The notes under the pieces are model-generated. The model ran no database searches. It was not told the DNA's origin and saw only the letters and a program-made list of their open reading frames with translations. From assembly GCF_900699765.1 (NCBI RefSeq), contig NZ_CAADHO010000016.1, positions 28,417 through 92,416 of the forward strand: DNA of 64,000 bases, given 5' to 3'. Position numbers and translations under genes: made by a program. Shown one piece after another: positions 17,658 through 26,458 of this stretch (position 1 is the stretch's first letter; each line of letters opens with the position of its first letter). Source of the DNA: Desulfoluna butyratoxydans. GTDB taxonomy: Bacteria; Desulfobacterota; Desulfobacteria; Desulfobacterales; Desulfolunaceae.

Positions 17658-18218
17658 ATGTTGCTTATACCGTTGACGCCGGAGGAGTGTTGTTGCGAAT
17701 AGCGGGAGAACCGGGCGTTTCTGGTTCGTCTGTTGAATTGGGGAGAACAATCTTCAATTCACCTGTGTCTTATGGACCCCAGATATATATCCTTTAGATT
17801 ATAATGTAAAGCGGGATATTACCAGCAGTTTCGGGAGAAGGCCCCATTGAATTGATGGGGTTGTCTCATGGATAAACGTCATCATTCAATCGTATGATCG
17901 TGAACGTCAATCTCTGCTGCGAATTTCGCCCATTGATCCCTTCTCCGGGGCCGTGCCCCAACCTCTTGCTGCACGACGCCGATCACCTCAAAATTTTCTT
18001 TTGACATCACGGTACTTCGGGAAAATGGAGATTGTTGTCGCATTGGTACCTTTTTATCGTGGAGGCGGTTTTGTTATTTCGCCGATACGGAATGGTGCTG
18101 TTGTGCTTTGACGCCTGTGGCACCGAAGGACTCAGGTCAATCACGGACGATACGTTCGGATACCGTCGACGCGGGGCGGGCTGTAGACGTTTTCGCAACC
18201 GGTATGAAAGGAGCGGGT
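17658..18218. other. intergenic region with a small hairpin
   Basis: No supported gene is seen in these 560 bp. A hairpin CCCCAT/ATGGGG lies at 17842-17860. The right part precedes the small gene at 18219 and should hold its promoter. Confidence 0.35.
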
Positions 18219-18515
18219 ATGGGGCAGATTCCTGTGGGAAAGGGGGGGCAAGCCAAGGACGGGGCCCGTCTGTGTACCTCTCTTTTGTGGCACCTTGCTG
18301 AAAAAGGGCACTCTCCGGATGAGATTCATCGGATGGTCAAGGATGTGTTCCAGGTGATCCGGGACGGCGGGAGCTTTACCGTGGCCATCGTCAACAAGGC
18401 GATGGAGGGCCGCGGGTGGCCGCCCTCGGTTCTGGATGAGACCACCTTCGACATGATGGTGGGGCTCTTCGAAAGCGAAATGGGTTTTTCCGTCAGGTCC
18501 CATACCGTCAATTAA
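18219..18515 (+). CDS. small hypothetical protein
   Basis: This 98-residue soluble protein is not recognised. The ATG at 18219 is chosen because AAAGGAG lies directly upstream; longer in-frame starts lack such a site. It reads as a compact helical protein (HLAEKGHSPDEIHRMVKDVF) with no cysteine pairs, signal or membrane segment. It stands alone between the RG-rich gene and a response regulator, in the same orientation as the latter. Confidence 0.6.
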   Translation: MGQIPVGKGGQAKDGARLCTSLLWHLAEKGHSPDEIHRMVKDVFQVIRDGGSFTVAIVNKAMEGRGWPPSVLDETTFDMMVGLFESEMGFSVRSHTVN

Positions 18516-18593
18516 TCCCATCCACAAAGGCGCAAGGATTGTCCTGCGGTGCCGGCTATCACAATGCAGGGCTCCGGCTCCCGATTTATTCTA

Positions 18594-18622
18594 TTGACAG
18601 TTGCCCCCCTCTTTTTTATTAC
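18594..18622 (+). promoter_or_regulatory. sigma-70 promoter of the NarL-type regulator
   Basis: TTGACA at 18594-18599 and TATTAC at 18617-18622 are separated by exactly 17 bases, about 120 bp upstream of the response regulator start. Confidence 0.6.
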
Positions 18623-18739
18623 TAAACAAGTTTTTTTCAGAAGATCAAACGTTCGCAATACGCGAATTGACGGAAGACCCCACCGACTTCCCCATCTTGC
18701 AAGGGCCAACATGTCCGAACAGTCAGAGGAGATGCGTCC

Positions 18740-19417
18740 GTGAGTCAGACAAAACATATTTTGATTATTGATGACCATCCGTTGTTCAGGGAGGGTCTGA
18801 AGACCATTGTGGAACGGGATAAGCGTTTTAAAGTGGTGGGAGAGGCCGGAAATGGTCGACAGGGCCTGAAGATGGCCCGTCAGCTCAAGCCGGACCTGTC
18901 GGTGGTGGATATCTCGCTGCCGGACATCAACGGGGTCCAGGTGGCGACGGAGATGCGCTCCTACCTGCCGGAGACCAAGATCATGATCGTGAGCATGCAC
19001 TCCAAAATCGATTACATTGCCGAGGCTTTTCAGGCCGGGGCCACGGGGTACGTGGCCAAGGATTCGGCTTCGGATCGGTTGATTCAGGGCATTGAGTCCG
19101 TGCTGAAGGGCGAATATTTCCTGGACAGCTCCGTATCCCACCAGGTGGTGGAGAAGCTCATGAAGTTTCCGGTGAAGGACGCCAAGATCACCGATGCGGA
19201 TTACGGTTCCCTCACTCCCCGGGAGCAGGAGGTGATGCGGCTTCTGGCCGAAGGGTCCACCCCCAAGGAGATCGCCGACAAGCTGTGCATCAGCCCCAAG
19301 ACCGTGGAGAATCACCGGGCCAACATCATGAAGAAGCTGGGCATCCATTCCACCATGGAGCTGGTGCGGTATGCAGCCCGGCTTGGCCTGATTGACGTGG
19401 AACTCTGGAAGGAGTAG
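18740..19417 (+). CDS. NarL/FixJ-family response regulator
   Basis: The 225-residue protein has a receiver domain with acidic pocket D11-D12, phospho-acceptor D57 (VVDISLPD) and the K of AKDSAS near 110. A LuxR-type helix-turn-helix follows at about 155-205 (LTPREQEVMRLLAEG, ISPKTVENHRANIM). The start is GTG at 18740 with GAGGAG upstream. No histidine kinase is adjacent, so it is an orphan regulator in this window. A strong terminator follows. Confidence 0.92.
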   Translation: MSQTKHILIIDDHPLFREGLKTIVERDKRFKVVGEAGNGRQGLKMARQLKPDLSVVDISLPDINGVQVATEMRSYLPETKIMIVSMHSKIDYIAEAFQAGATGYVAKDSASDRLIQGIESVLKGEYFLDSSVSHQVVEKLMKFPVKDAKITDADYGSLTPREQEVMRLLAEGSTPKEIADKLCISPKTVENHRANIMKKLGIHSTMELVRYAARLGLIDVELWKE

Positions 19418-19451
19418 GGCCCCAACATCGGGGAGAGCGAAACAGACATGC

Positions 19452-19487
19452 AACGGCGCGTTCGAGTCAATCGAACGCGCCGTTTTC
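19452..19487 (+). terminator. terminator between the response regulator and the convergent DUF89-like gene
   Basis: A 14-bp stem, AACGGCGCGTTCGA with TCGAACGCGCCGTT, is followed by TTCT. It lies between two convergent genes and can serve the plus strand. Confidence 0.85.
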
Positions 19488-19501
19488 TATTTGGGGGCGC
19501 T

Positions 19502-21292
19502 TTATTCGTGGGACACGTGGCCCAGGCGCTGGTCGTACATCTTCCCGATGCCGTAGTCCCGGCGCCGCATGAATTTTTCCGTGGCCGGACCGATGATCTG
19601 CATCTCCGGGTGTACCTGCTGGACCTCCATGGCGATTTTCATCTCCTTGGTGCACCCTGTGCTGTAGGTGGCGTCCTTGCCCACCCACTCGGGGGGGACC
19701 TTCTGGCCCATGAGCTGGAAGGCGGTGACGATGTCCTGATAGGTCTGGAAACGCCAGATGTCGATGCAGCCGCTCCGCTGCACGATTTCCCACATGAACA
19801 TCAGGTCGTCTGCGTCCATTCCCGGTTCATAGTAGAGGGACGGGTTGATGATGTGGGTCTGGGAGAACTGCTCTTCGAGGTGGGCGATAAAGACGGTCAT
19901 GATTTTTTTGGCCACATCGATTTTGCCCGGGATGGATCCGATGATGCCGCTGTAGAAAGAGACCGCCATGCCCTTCTTCTTGGCCGCTTTCATGTCGCTG
20001 ATGATGGTCTGGGCTTTGCGCTCCAGGTCCTTGTGGGAAAATTTGATGGCCTGGGGGGATTTGGGGTTGAAGTCGATGGTCACCCCCCGGGTGTCGGCAC
20101 AGATGCTGAAGACATCCTGGGTGAAGTGGAAGGGGGTGTCGAAGAGGCGGTTTTTTTGTTCCGGCCCGCGGGCCACGATGCAGTCCACCTCTTTGAACAG
20201 CCGGGCAAAGGTGGTGGAGGTGAGAAGCAGGTTGAGCTTTTCATGGGTCCCGTCCGAGAGGACCAGCAGGTCGCTTTCCTGGCGCAGGATATCCACGAGC
20301 TGGTTTTTGGTCAGGGTGTCGCTGCGGATGAAAAACGAGCCGTCCAGGGCCTCCATGAGGGTGGGGTCTTCCTGGGTGCCCAGGATTTCAGCCTTGGAAA
20401 AAAGGGGGCCCGCCTTGAAAGCCACGGCCACCTTGTGGCCCAGGTTGACCAGGTAGCGGATCAGGGCCAGGTCCACCATCACCTCCCCGGATTCGTCGGC
20501 AAGCCACAAGAGAGTGCGCCGTTCGGTGCCCTGGTGGCGTTCCCCGGATGCGGGGATGCCGAGAAAATCGAAGAAGGCATCGGCGGCATTGCCGGAGACA
20601 GGCTTTTGGAACAGAGCCTGAATGGCCTCTTCTGTGTCGGGGCAGGGCTGGTTGCCCGTCCAGATCTCAGGGGCGGTGAGCAGGCTCAAAAAGCGCCTGA
20701 CGGCCATGTGATCGAGGCGGGTCCGCACCTGGGTCATGGCCCGGGCAGGTGTCATGTCCGCATCCCCGATATGCTGGAACGCCTCCCTGAAGAGGGGTGA
20801 TGCCAGGAACGTGGCGGCCGTTTTGTTGCGCTCGATTTTGGTATCCTGAAACGGATCGGCGATGTGGGTGCGATTGAGAAAAATGCGCAGGAGCCGTTTT
20901 TCAACCCGGGAGGGGATCATGATTTCATCACGGGTCTCGTGGGCGTATTTGGTTTTGATGAGGGTCGTCAGGTAGGCCCTCTCCTTGGGGTCCTCGATGG
21001 TGGCTTCGATGAGGTCGAGGATGTGTTTCAAGGCGGTTAAGTATCGCTGCTGGAGGTAGGGAGAAGGGTCGCGGCTCATCACCTCCCGGAACGTGGCCTC
21101 CGAACAGGGAAAGTAGCGCTCCTTATCATCGAGGAACACCATGAACTTCACCTGTTCCGGGGTGGCAACCTCTCCGGGGTAGGCAAAGTAGTCCAGGTGA
21201 TTTTCAAGAACAAAGGTGGTGAACCATGCATCGGTGTCCGGGTCGAGACCCGGTGTGTAGGTGCCCGTTGATGGGGTGGGGGCAGGGTGCAT
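19502..21292 (-). CDS. DUF89/ARMT1-like protein with an unknown C-terminal domain
   Basis: The 596-residue cytoplasmic protein has a helical N-terminal third, then a region at about 240-390 with ADESGEVMVDLALIRYL and LVLSDGTHE. These resemble the metal-dependent DUF89 (damage-control phosphatase/ARMT1) core, where an Asp-rich site acts on phosphometabolites. The last 200 residues (SFYSGIIGSIPGKIDVAKK, SGCIDIWRFQTYQD) are not recognised. The ATG at 21292 has GGGAGAAAG upstream. The domain call is by motif resemblance only and the substrate is unknown. Confidence 0.5.
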   Translation of the reverse strand: MHPAPTPSTGTYTPGLDPDTDAWFTTFVLENHLDYFAYPGEVATPEQVKFMVFLDDKERYFPCSEATFREVMSRDPSPYLQQRYLTALKHILDLIEATIEDPKERAYLTTLIKTKYAHETRDEIMIPSRVEKRLLRIFLNRTHIADPFQDTKIERNKTAATFLASPLFREAFQHIGDADMTPARAMTQVRTRLDHMAVRRFLSLLTAPEIWTGNQPCPDTEEAIQALFQKPVSGNAADAFFDFLGIPASGERHQGTERRTLLWLADESGEVMVDLALIRYLVNLGHKVAVAFKAGPLFSKAEILGTQEDPTLMEALDGSFFIRSDTLTKNQLVDILRQESDLLVLSDGTHEKLNLLLTSTTFARLFKEVDCIVARGPEQKNRLFDTPFHFTQDVFSICADTRGVTIDFNPKSPQAIKFSHKDLERKAQTIISDMKAAKKKGMAVSFYSGIIGSIPGKIDVAKKIMTVFIAHLEEQFSQTHIINPSLYYEPGMDADDLMFMWEIVQRSGCIDIWRFQTYQDIVTAFQLMGQKVPPEWVGKDATYSTGCTKEMKIAMEVQQVHPEMQIIGPATEKFMRRRDYGIGKMYDQRLGHVSHE

Positions 21293-21439
21293 TGTCTTTC
21301 TCCCGTCGGTTTTTTCAGGGGGTTGGGGAAAACCGCCCGTCAACCCCGTGGGACCCCGGGCGGATCGGGATGGTCTCCCGGCCGGAAGGGGTGTTTCCAT
21401 GGTGTGATTGACGGGCTTGTCGGCGGCAGCCGACCGGTG

Positions 21440-21694
21440 TCAATGGGTGCCGTCTTTGAGGAAATGGCGGTGGTACTCCGGTTCGGTGAGGTGTTTTTTC
21501 AGAAGGGACGTCAGGAGGCTGTAGATGGCGTCGCGGTCTTCCTGGTCCAGCTTTTTCATGATCAGATCAAGGAACGAGTCATCGGAAAACTTCTGAAGGT
21601 AGTATTTAAGGGTGTCGAGATCTCCTTCGAGATCCCATCCATACATGGCGATTCCGGTGTATTCTTCAACAAAACGGTACGTATGCTTGCTCAT
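21440..21694 (-). CDS. small hypothetical protein
   Basis: An 84-residue acidic protein, mostly helical (LDTLKYYLQKFSDDSFLDLI), without signal, cysteines or membrane segment. AGGAG lies 10-13 bases before the ATG. It is transcribed toward the DUF89-like gene and may be cotranscribed with it, since only 147 bp separate them on the same strand. Function unknown. Confidence 0.6.
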   Translation of the reverse strand: MSKHTYRFVEEYTGIAMYGWDLEGDLDTLKYYLQKFSDDSFLDLIMKKLDQEDRDAIYSLLTSLLKKHLTEPEYHRHFLKDGTH

Positions 21695-21954
21695 GGTGAA
21701 GCCGTTGCTCCTGATGGGTTGTCTGGTTTTTCATGTCTCGTTACCCGGGGTCCGGAGGGGCAGAATAAAAGATGCGTGTCGGTCCGGGCCTGCGGATCGG
21801 CTCTCTCTTCCCTTTTCAACTGGGTTTGAGGCCGGTGCTGTGCTACATATTTATCATAACCGGGGGCCTTGCCAAAATGCCAGCCCAAAGAGGCATGGTG
21901 CCCAAAATAATGATGATGTGCGGCAATGGATTGATGCTTGGTGAAGGGCGAAGA

Positions 21955-22515
21955 ATGTTCAGATCGATCGGGGAAGTGATGGTTAAGTCTATTTCGTTGA
22001 AAACAGCGGGCCTGGTATGTGTAGGCCTCTTGTGTCTTATCGGTTCGATTTTTCTGGTATCCCGCAGCGGCGGGGAAGGCGCAGGGCCCGTGGCGTCTGG
22101 CGGGGCTTCAGAGGCGCTGGCCGCACAGGTCAGGGAGCTGGATGCCCGGCTTCTCAAGCTTGAAAGCCTCCTGGCCGAAGGGGCCCAGGGTGACCCGGGG
22201 GAGATCGCTACCCTGAAGCAGCAGATGCGCGGGCTCCAATCCCTTGTTGTGGGGGTTGCTAAGCGTTTGGAACGCCATGAAAAAAGGGTTGACAATCCCG
22301 TCAAAACGAAAGATAACGTAGTAAAAGTAGAAAAAAGGGCCCTGCCCGCCAGGCCCGTTGTTTCATCGCGCTCTTCGTATCACGTCGTAAAGAAAGGCGA
22401 GACACTTTACAGGATCAGCAAGAGATATCACATCTCCGAGCGTGAACTGATCCGTCTGAACGGCCTGAAAGACAAAACCCGTATCTATGTCGGTCAGCGA
22501 TTACGGGTTAAGTGA
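21955..22515 (+). CDS. membrane-anchored LysM protein with coiled coil
   Basis: The 186-residue protein starts with a short cytoplasmic segment and one hydrophobic anchor (TAGLVCVGLLCLIGSIFLV). A coiled-coil region (LDARLLKLESLLAEG) and a basic linker follow. It ends in a LysM domain (SYHVVKKGETLYRISKRYHI to YVGQRLRVK) that binds peptidoglycan. The domain should face the periplasm. The ATG at 21955 is preceded by GAAGGGCGAAG; an ATG at 21979 is an alternative. No hydrolase domain is present, so it is more likely a cell-wall tether or scaffold than an enzyme. Confidence 0.82.
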   Translation: MFRSIGEVMVKSISLKTAGLVCVGLLCLIGSIFLVSRSGGEGAGPVASGGASEALAAQVRELDARLLKLESLLAEGAQGDPGEIATLKQQMRGLQSLVVGVAKRLERHEKRVDNPVKTKDNVVKVEKRALPARPVVSSRSSYHVVKKGETLYRISKRYHISERELIRLNGLKDKTRIYVGQRLRVK

Positions 22516-22631
22516 TACGACATAAAATCGAACACTTCTTCGCCTGTACCCGGTTTCATTAGAATTGCAGTTGTCAGTTTTTCCGTTCCATACCAAACAG
22601 CCGGTTGACCCCAAACCAAGGCCAGGGACTG

Positions 22632-23033
22632 ATGGACAAGTCGCACGACATGGATGATACAACCCTTCTCTCCCGTCGGTTTCATGCGTTGATGGACACG
22701 TGCCAGCGTCTCATCAACGAATTGGATCCGGCGTGCCCGGAAAACGACGGGGAGAGGTCGGCCCGCCTGTCAGGGGGCCGTAAAGCCTACACGGTCCATG
22801 CTTCCAATCCCCTCGACGAGGGACGGCAGCAGGCGTTGATCAAAGTGATGGACGACGCCTTAAAGCAGGTCGAAAAACTCGCCGCCGACCCCTCCCCCCG
22901 CCCCGGGGCCACCCGCCCGTCAGAATATTGTCGAACCAAACAAGTGTTTACGTCGGAAGAGCTTCATTTTCTTGAAGAGACGCTCCGCACCTGCCACCCT
23001 GCGTCGGACAAGGGTCTTCGCAGCGATCGGTAG
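22632..23033 (+). CDS. hypothetical protein
   Basis: The 133-residue soluble protein is unrecognised. It has an N-terminal helix (FHALMDTCQRLINEL), a disordered centre and a C-terminal helix (SEELHFLEETLRTCHP). The start at 22632 follows AAGGCCAGGG. It lies downstream of the LysM gene on the same strand (116 bp) and 393 bp before the PHA synthase genes. Function unknown. Confidence 0.55.
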   Translation: MDKSHDMDDTTLLSRRFHALMDTCQRLINELDPACPENDGERSARLSGGRKAYTVHASNPLDEGRQQALIKVMDDALKQVEKLAADPSPRPGATRPSEYCRTKQVFTSEELHFLEETLRTCHPASDKGLRSDR

Positions 23034-23426
23034 CGGGATGTGATGATTTCCCGAAGGATTTTCCCGCTTTTTTCGGGGGAATGTCCCGTGATGTCCCTTG
23101 TCTGGGAGATTTTCACGAAAAATTGATATGCGGGCCTTATGGACAGGGCTCCTGTATTTAGTGGTATAAACGGTGCACAGGTTCCCGGGGATGCTTCGCC
23201 GATTCGAACCCATAGTTGCTCCCCTTCCTTACTTTTCCCATTCCCGGCCCCGGCAACCTCCTGACCTTTACAGGCAGGTGTTTTACGAGTTTCAGCCACA
23301 CAATCCGTCATTGCCACGCCCAACGATGAACACAGGAGAGCCCGAGCCTTTCTGTTCGGCTGGGCTGTTTCCTTTGCTTGGTCTCTGTACGTTAACCTGA
23401 TTGCATAACGAAAGAAGGAAAAGGAC
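23034..23426. other. intergenic region upstream of phaE
   Basis: This 393-bp stretch contains no supported gene. It ends with the strong AAGAAGGAAAAGG ribosome-binding region of phaE. No clear -35/-10 pair or terminator was found. Confidence 0.35.
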
Positions 23427-24587
23427 ATGACCCGTAAAGATTCAAAAGGAATGGATCCCTCTCAGTTCATGGATGCGGTGGTCAGGAATTCAACGCGATT
23501 TTGGGAAGGCATGGCGGGGTTTACCTGGCCCGGCCAGGAGTCTGGCGCAGGCGGCGCGGGTGCCGGTGAGTACAACCCCTGGGAACCCTGGGAGCCCGCC
23601 CTGGACGCATGGAAACAGTTTCAGGAGTCGTGTACGCCGGAGACCTTTACCGGTCAGTTCGAGAAGGTAAGGGAAGAGGGCTTCAAGCAGTTTGAGAAAA
23701 TGGCCAAGAGCGGCTGGGAGAATTTTGTCTCCATGGGCGATGGATTCGGACCAACCATGGGATGGGGGCAGCAGGCCTTCGGCATGGGCGTTCCGGATAT
23801 GTTCAGCGGAAAAGGCACCTTTAAAGAGATGTTCAAGATGATGTCCGGTGAGATGAACCGGTTCATCTCCATTCCTCCCCTGGGGCTTTCGCGAAATTAC
23901 CAGGAGAAGGTTGTTGAAGTGGTGGAGAAGGGAAACCAGTTTCTGTTGACCCTGGGCGAGTATATGTTTCTCATGTTCTCCCCCCTGGAGCAGTCCATGC
24001 GCATGGTGCAGGTCACCATTGAGGGGCTCACCGACGAGCAGCGTCGCACCCTGACCCCTGAATCGGTTTACGAAACATGGCTCAAGGAGCTGGAGCAGGG
24101 CTATTTCACCCTGTACGGTTCCGAAGAGTACCTGGGGCTTCTGAAACGCCTGGTCTCGGCCATGGGAGAGTTCAACATGGCTCGCCAGAATTTCATCAGC
24201 GATTTTTTGAAACTGATGGGTGTTCCGTCGGAAAACGATCTGGACGATCTCTACAGGGACCTTTACAGCATCAAAAAAACGCTTTCATCCCTTGAAAACT
24301 CCGTGGAGGCACTGGCCCAGGCTGCGAAAGCCCCCCAGCCTGCCCCCAAAAAAGCGGCGAAGCCCAAAGCTGCCCCCAAGACGGCCAAGCCTGCCCCGAA
24401 AGCGGCCGTGAAGCCAAAAGAGGCTGCAAAGACGGCCAAGGCGCCGTCGGCCCAGGCCAAGCCCGGAGAGACGCCCCGCACTGCGACTCCCGCCGGGAAA
24501 CCGTCTGCGCCTGTGACGGCGAAAAGTCCGGACAAGGCCTCAAAACCGACAAAACCAACGGCGAAACCAGCCGGGAAAACCCCATAG
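23427..24587 (+). CDS. phaE: class III PHA synthase subunit PhaE with histone-H1-like tail
   Basis: The 386-residue protein matches PhaE, the non-catalytic partner of class III polyhydroxyalkanoate synthase, in position and core (FWEGMAGFTWPG, PLGLSRNYQEKV, YETWLKELEQGYF). PhaE binds PhaC and the granule surface. An unusual C-terminal tail from about residue 300 is made of Ala/Pro/Lys repeats (PAPKKAAKPKAAPKTAKPAP) with almost no other residues. It is like the nucleoid-binding tails of phasins such as PhaF or of histone H1. The tail is followed 12 bp later by phaC. Confidence 0.85.
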   Translation: MTRKDSKGMDPSQFMDAVVRNSTRFWEGMAGFTWPGQESGAGGAGAGEYNPWEPWEPALDAWKQFQESCTPETFTGQFEKVREEGFKQFEKMAKSGWENFVSMGDGFGPTMGWGQQAFGMGVPDMFSGKGTFKEMFKMMSGEMNRFISIPPLGLSRNYQEKVVEVVEKGNQFLLTLGEYMFLMFSPLEQSMRMVQVTIEGLTDEQRRTLTPESVYETWLKELEQGYFTLYGSEEYLGLLKRLVSAMGEFNMARQNFISDFLKLMGVPSENDLDDLYRDLYSIKKTLSSLENSVEALAQAAKAPQPAPKKAAKPKAAPKTAKPAPKAAVKPKEAAKTAKAPSAQAKPGETPRTATPAGKPSAPVTAKSPDKASKPTKPTAKPAGKTP

Positions 24588-24599
24588 GAGGGCGCTTCC

Positions 24600-25715
24600 A
24601 TGGAAGGTATGGCAAACCCTGTGGTGGATGCGTTCACCTCGTTGATGGCGTACGGTACCGACAGCCTGGACAGAGCACGCCGGGGGATGGAGGTTTTTGA
24701 GTCGGAGCTCGACACGACCATTGCCGATACACCCTTTGAGGTGGTGTTTGAGATCGACCGCGTGAAGCTGAAACACTACCGTGCACAGACCAAGAGGAAG
24801 GCTTTTCAGCGGCCCCTGCTGGTGGTGTATGCCTTGATCAACCGGGAAACCATGCTGGATCTTCAGCCGGGACGCAGTGTTCTGGAGATCTTCCTTGAGA
24901 GCGGCCTGGACGTTTACATGGTGGACTGGGGTTACCCCACCCGCAAGGACCAGCACCTCACCATCGACGATCATGTGAACGGGTACATGGACAAGATTGT
25001 TGACGTGGTGCTGGAAAGGGAGGAACTCTCCGCCCTGAACCTGATGGGGATCTGCATGGGGGGGACCTTCAGCACCATGTATGCGGCGCTTCACCCTGAA
25101 AAAGTCAACAGCCTCATTACCACCGTCACCCCCACAAATTTCGACACCGATGCCGGGTTTCTCCACAGCTGGATGAGGGAACTGGACGTGGACAAGCTCA
25201 TCGGCGCCTGGGGGAACATGCCGGCGGATGTCATGAACCTGGGGTTTCTCCTGCTGAATCCGGCCCGTCTCATGCTGGATAAGTACAACAACTTTGCCAG
25301 GAACATGGGGGACAGGGATTTTGTCGAGAACTTCGTGCGGATGGAAAAATGGATTTTCGACAGCCCCGATGTCCCCGGGGCCACCTTCCGTCAGTTTATT
25401 ACGGACTGCTACCAGAAAAACCTGTTGATCCAGAACAAGATGGTCCTGGGGGGCAAGACCGTGGATTTAAGAAACATCACCATGCCCCTTCTCAACATCT
25501 ACGGAAAGAAGGACCACCTCGTGCCTCCGGAGGCCTGCAATCGGTTGATCAGTGCCGTGGGAAGCCGGGATGCCCGGGATCTCTGCATCGACACCGGGCA
25601 CATCGGCATCTACGTGAGCTCCAGGTCCCAGAAGGAGTTTGCGCCGGAGATTATCCAGTGGCTGGCCGACCGGGAGACCGGACGAGGCTTGTCTGCCTGG
25701 GCGTCTGCAACCTGA
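24600..25715 (+). CDS. phaC: class III PHA synthase catalytic subunit PhaC
   Basis: The 371-residue alpha/beta-hydrolase polymerises (R)-3-hydroxyacyl-CoA into polyester on granules. The lipase-like box is GICMGG with the nucleophile C152. D305 (GKKDHLVPPE) and H334 (DTGHIGIY) complete the triad. Length is typical of class III (about 355 aa) and shorter than class I/II. AGGAGGGCG precedes the ATG and the gene is 12 bp after phaE, so the subunits should be made in a fixed ratio. Confidence 0.95.
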   Translation: MEGMANPVVDAFTSLMAYGTDSLDRARRGMEVFESELDTTIADTPFEVVFEIDRVKLKHYRAQTKRKAFQRPLLVVYALINRETMLDLQPGRSVLEIFLESGLDVYMVDWGYPTRKDQHLTIDDHVNGYMDKIVDVVLEREELSALNLMGICMGGTFSTMYAALHPEKVNSLITTVTPTNFDTDAGFLHSWMRELDVDKLIGAWGNMPADVMNLGFLLLNPARLMLDKYNNFARNMGDRDFVENFVRMEKWIFDSPDVPGATFRQFITDCYQKNLLIQNKMVLGGKTVDLRNITMPLLNIYGKKDHLVPPEACNRLISAVGSRDARDLCIDTGHIGIYVSSRSQKEFAPEIIQWLADRETGRGLSAWASAT

Positions 25716-25806
25716 CACGTCAAGGTCCGAAAAGTCCCGCCAAGGCGGCTCTCCCTCGGGGAGCCCCTTGCCTGAGGTGAACCGGTAAGGCGAACAAGGA
25801 GAGGGC

Positions 25807-26244
25807 ATGAACGGGAAAAGCATCGATGACATAGCCGTGGGGGATCACGCCGAGGTGGCCAAGACCATCTCTGAATCGGATGTCTACACCTTTGCCGGGG
25901 TGACGGGGGATTTTAACCCGGCCCACGTGAACGAGCATTATGCCAGCGGGACGTTTTTCAAGAGGCGCATCGCCCACGGCATGCTGTCGGCCGGTCTTAT
26001 CTCCAATGTGCTGGGAACGCACCTGCCGGGCCCCGGGGCCGTCTACCTGAGCCAGGAACTCAAGTTCACGGCGCCGGTGTACATCGGCGATACCATCACG
26101 GCGCGGGCCGAGGTGGTGGAGGTGATGGCCGAGAAGAACCGCGTGATCCTTGAAACGGTCTGCACCAATCAGGACGGCACCGTGGTGATCACGGGGACCG
26201 CCCTGATGAGTCCCATGAAAAAAAGAGCGGCAAAGGCCTCCTGA
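25807..26244 (+). CDS. phaJ: (R)-specific enoyl-CoA hydratase, MaoC-like
   Basis: The 145-residue hot-dog-fold protein carries the hydratase-2 motif GVTGDFNPAHVNEHYA with catalytic D35 and H40, followed by FKRRIAHGML. PhaJ enzymes convert trans-2-enoyl-CoA to (R)-3-hydroxyacyl-CoA, the monomer for PhaC encoded directly upstream. This links beta-oxidation to polymer storage. AAGGAGAGGGC precedes the ATG, and a strong terminator follows. The assignment to PhaJ rather than another MaoC hydratase rests on the neighbouring genes. Confidence 0.9.
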   Translation: MNGKSIDDIAVGDHAEVAKTISESDVYTFAGVTGDFNPAHVNEHYASGTFFKRRIAHGMLSAGLISNVLGTHLPGPGAVYLSQELKFTAPVYIGDTITARAEVVEVMAEKNRVILETVCTNQDGTVVITGTALMSPMKKRAAKAS

Positions 26245-26274
26245 CGGATTACCGCCACAGGCCGGTGTCCATGA

Positions 26275-26322
26275 GAGCCCCCGGTACCCCAAGACTTAAC
26301 ACAGGGGAACCGGGGGCTTTTT
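26275..26322 (+). terminator. terminator of the pha operon
   Basis: AGCCCCCGGT pairs with ACCGGGGGCT around an inner CCC/GGG stem and is followed by TTTTTT. It marks the end of phaE-phaC-phaJ. Confidence 0.9.
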
Positions 26323-26368
26323 TGCGTCATCGGGAGGTTTCACGGAACATTGGGAATCGGCCCCGGCG

Positions 26369-26397
26369 TTGACAAGGGAACAGCCCTCCGATATAAC
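26369..26397 (+). promoter_or_regulatory. sigma-70 promoter of the second ABC-F gene
   Basis: TTGACA at 26369-26374 and TATAAC at 26392-26397 are 17 bases apart. This near-consensus promoter lies 60 bp before the chosen start of the ABC-F gene. Its position argues against any translation start upstream of 26397. Confidence 0.75.
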
Positions 26398-26458
26398 CCG
26401 CATATTTTCTGCGGAAGCGTTGGAATCAACCGGAACGAAAGGCAATTTTGGGACAACG

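Noticed and set aside
19448..20800. Large plus-strand frame opposite the DUF89-like gene
   Set aside because: Its translation is Gly/His/Val-rich shadow sequence, and it starts in the terminator of the response regulator gene.
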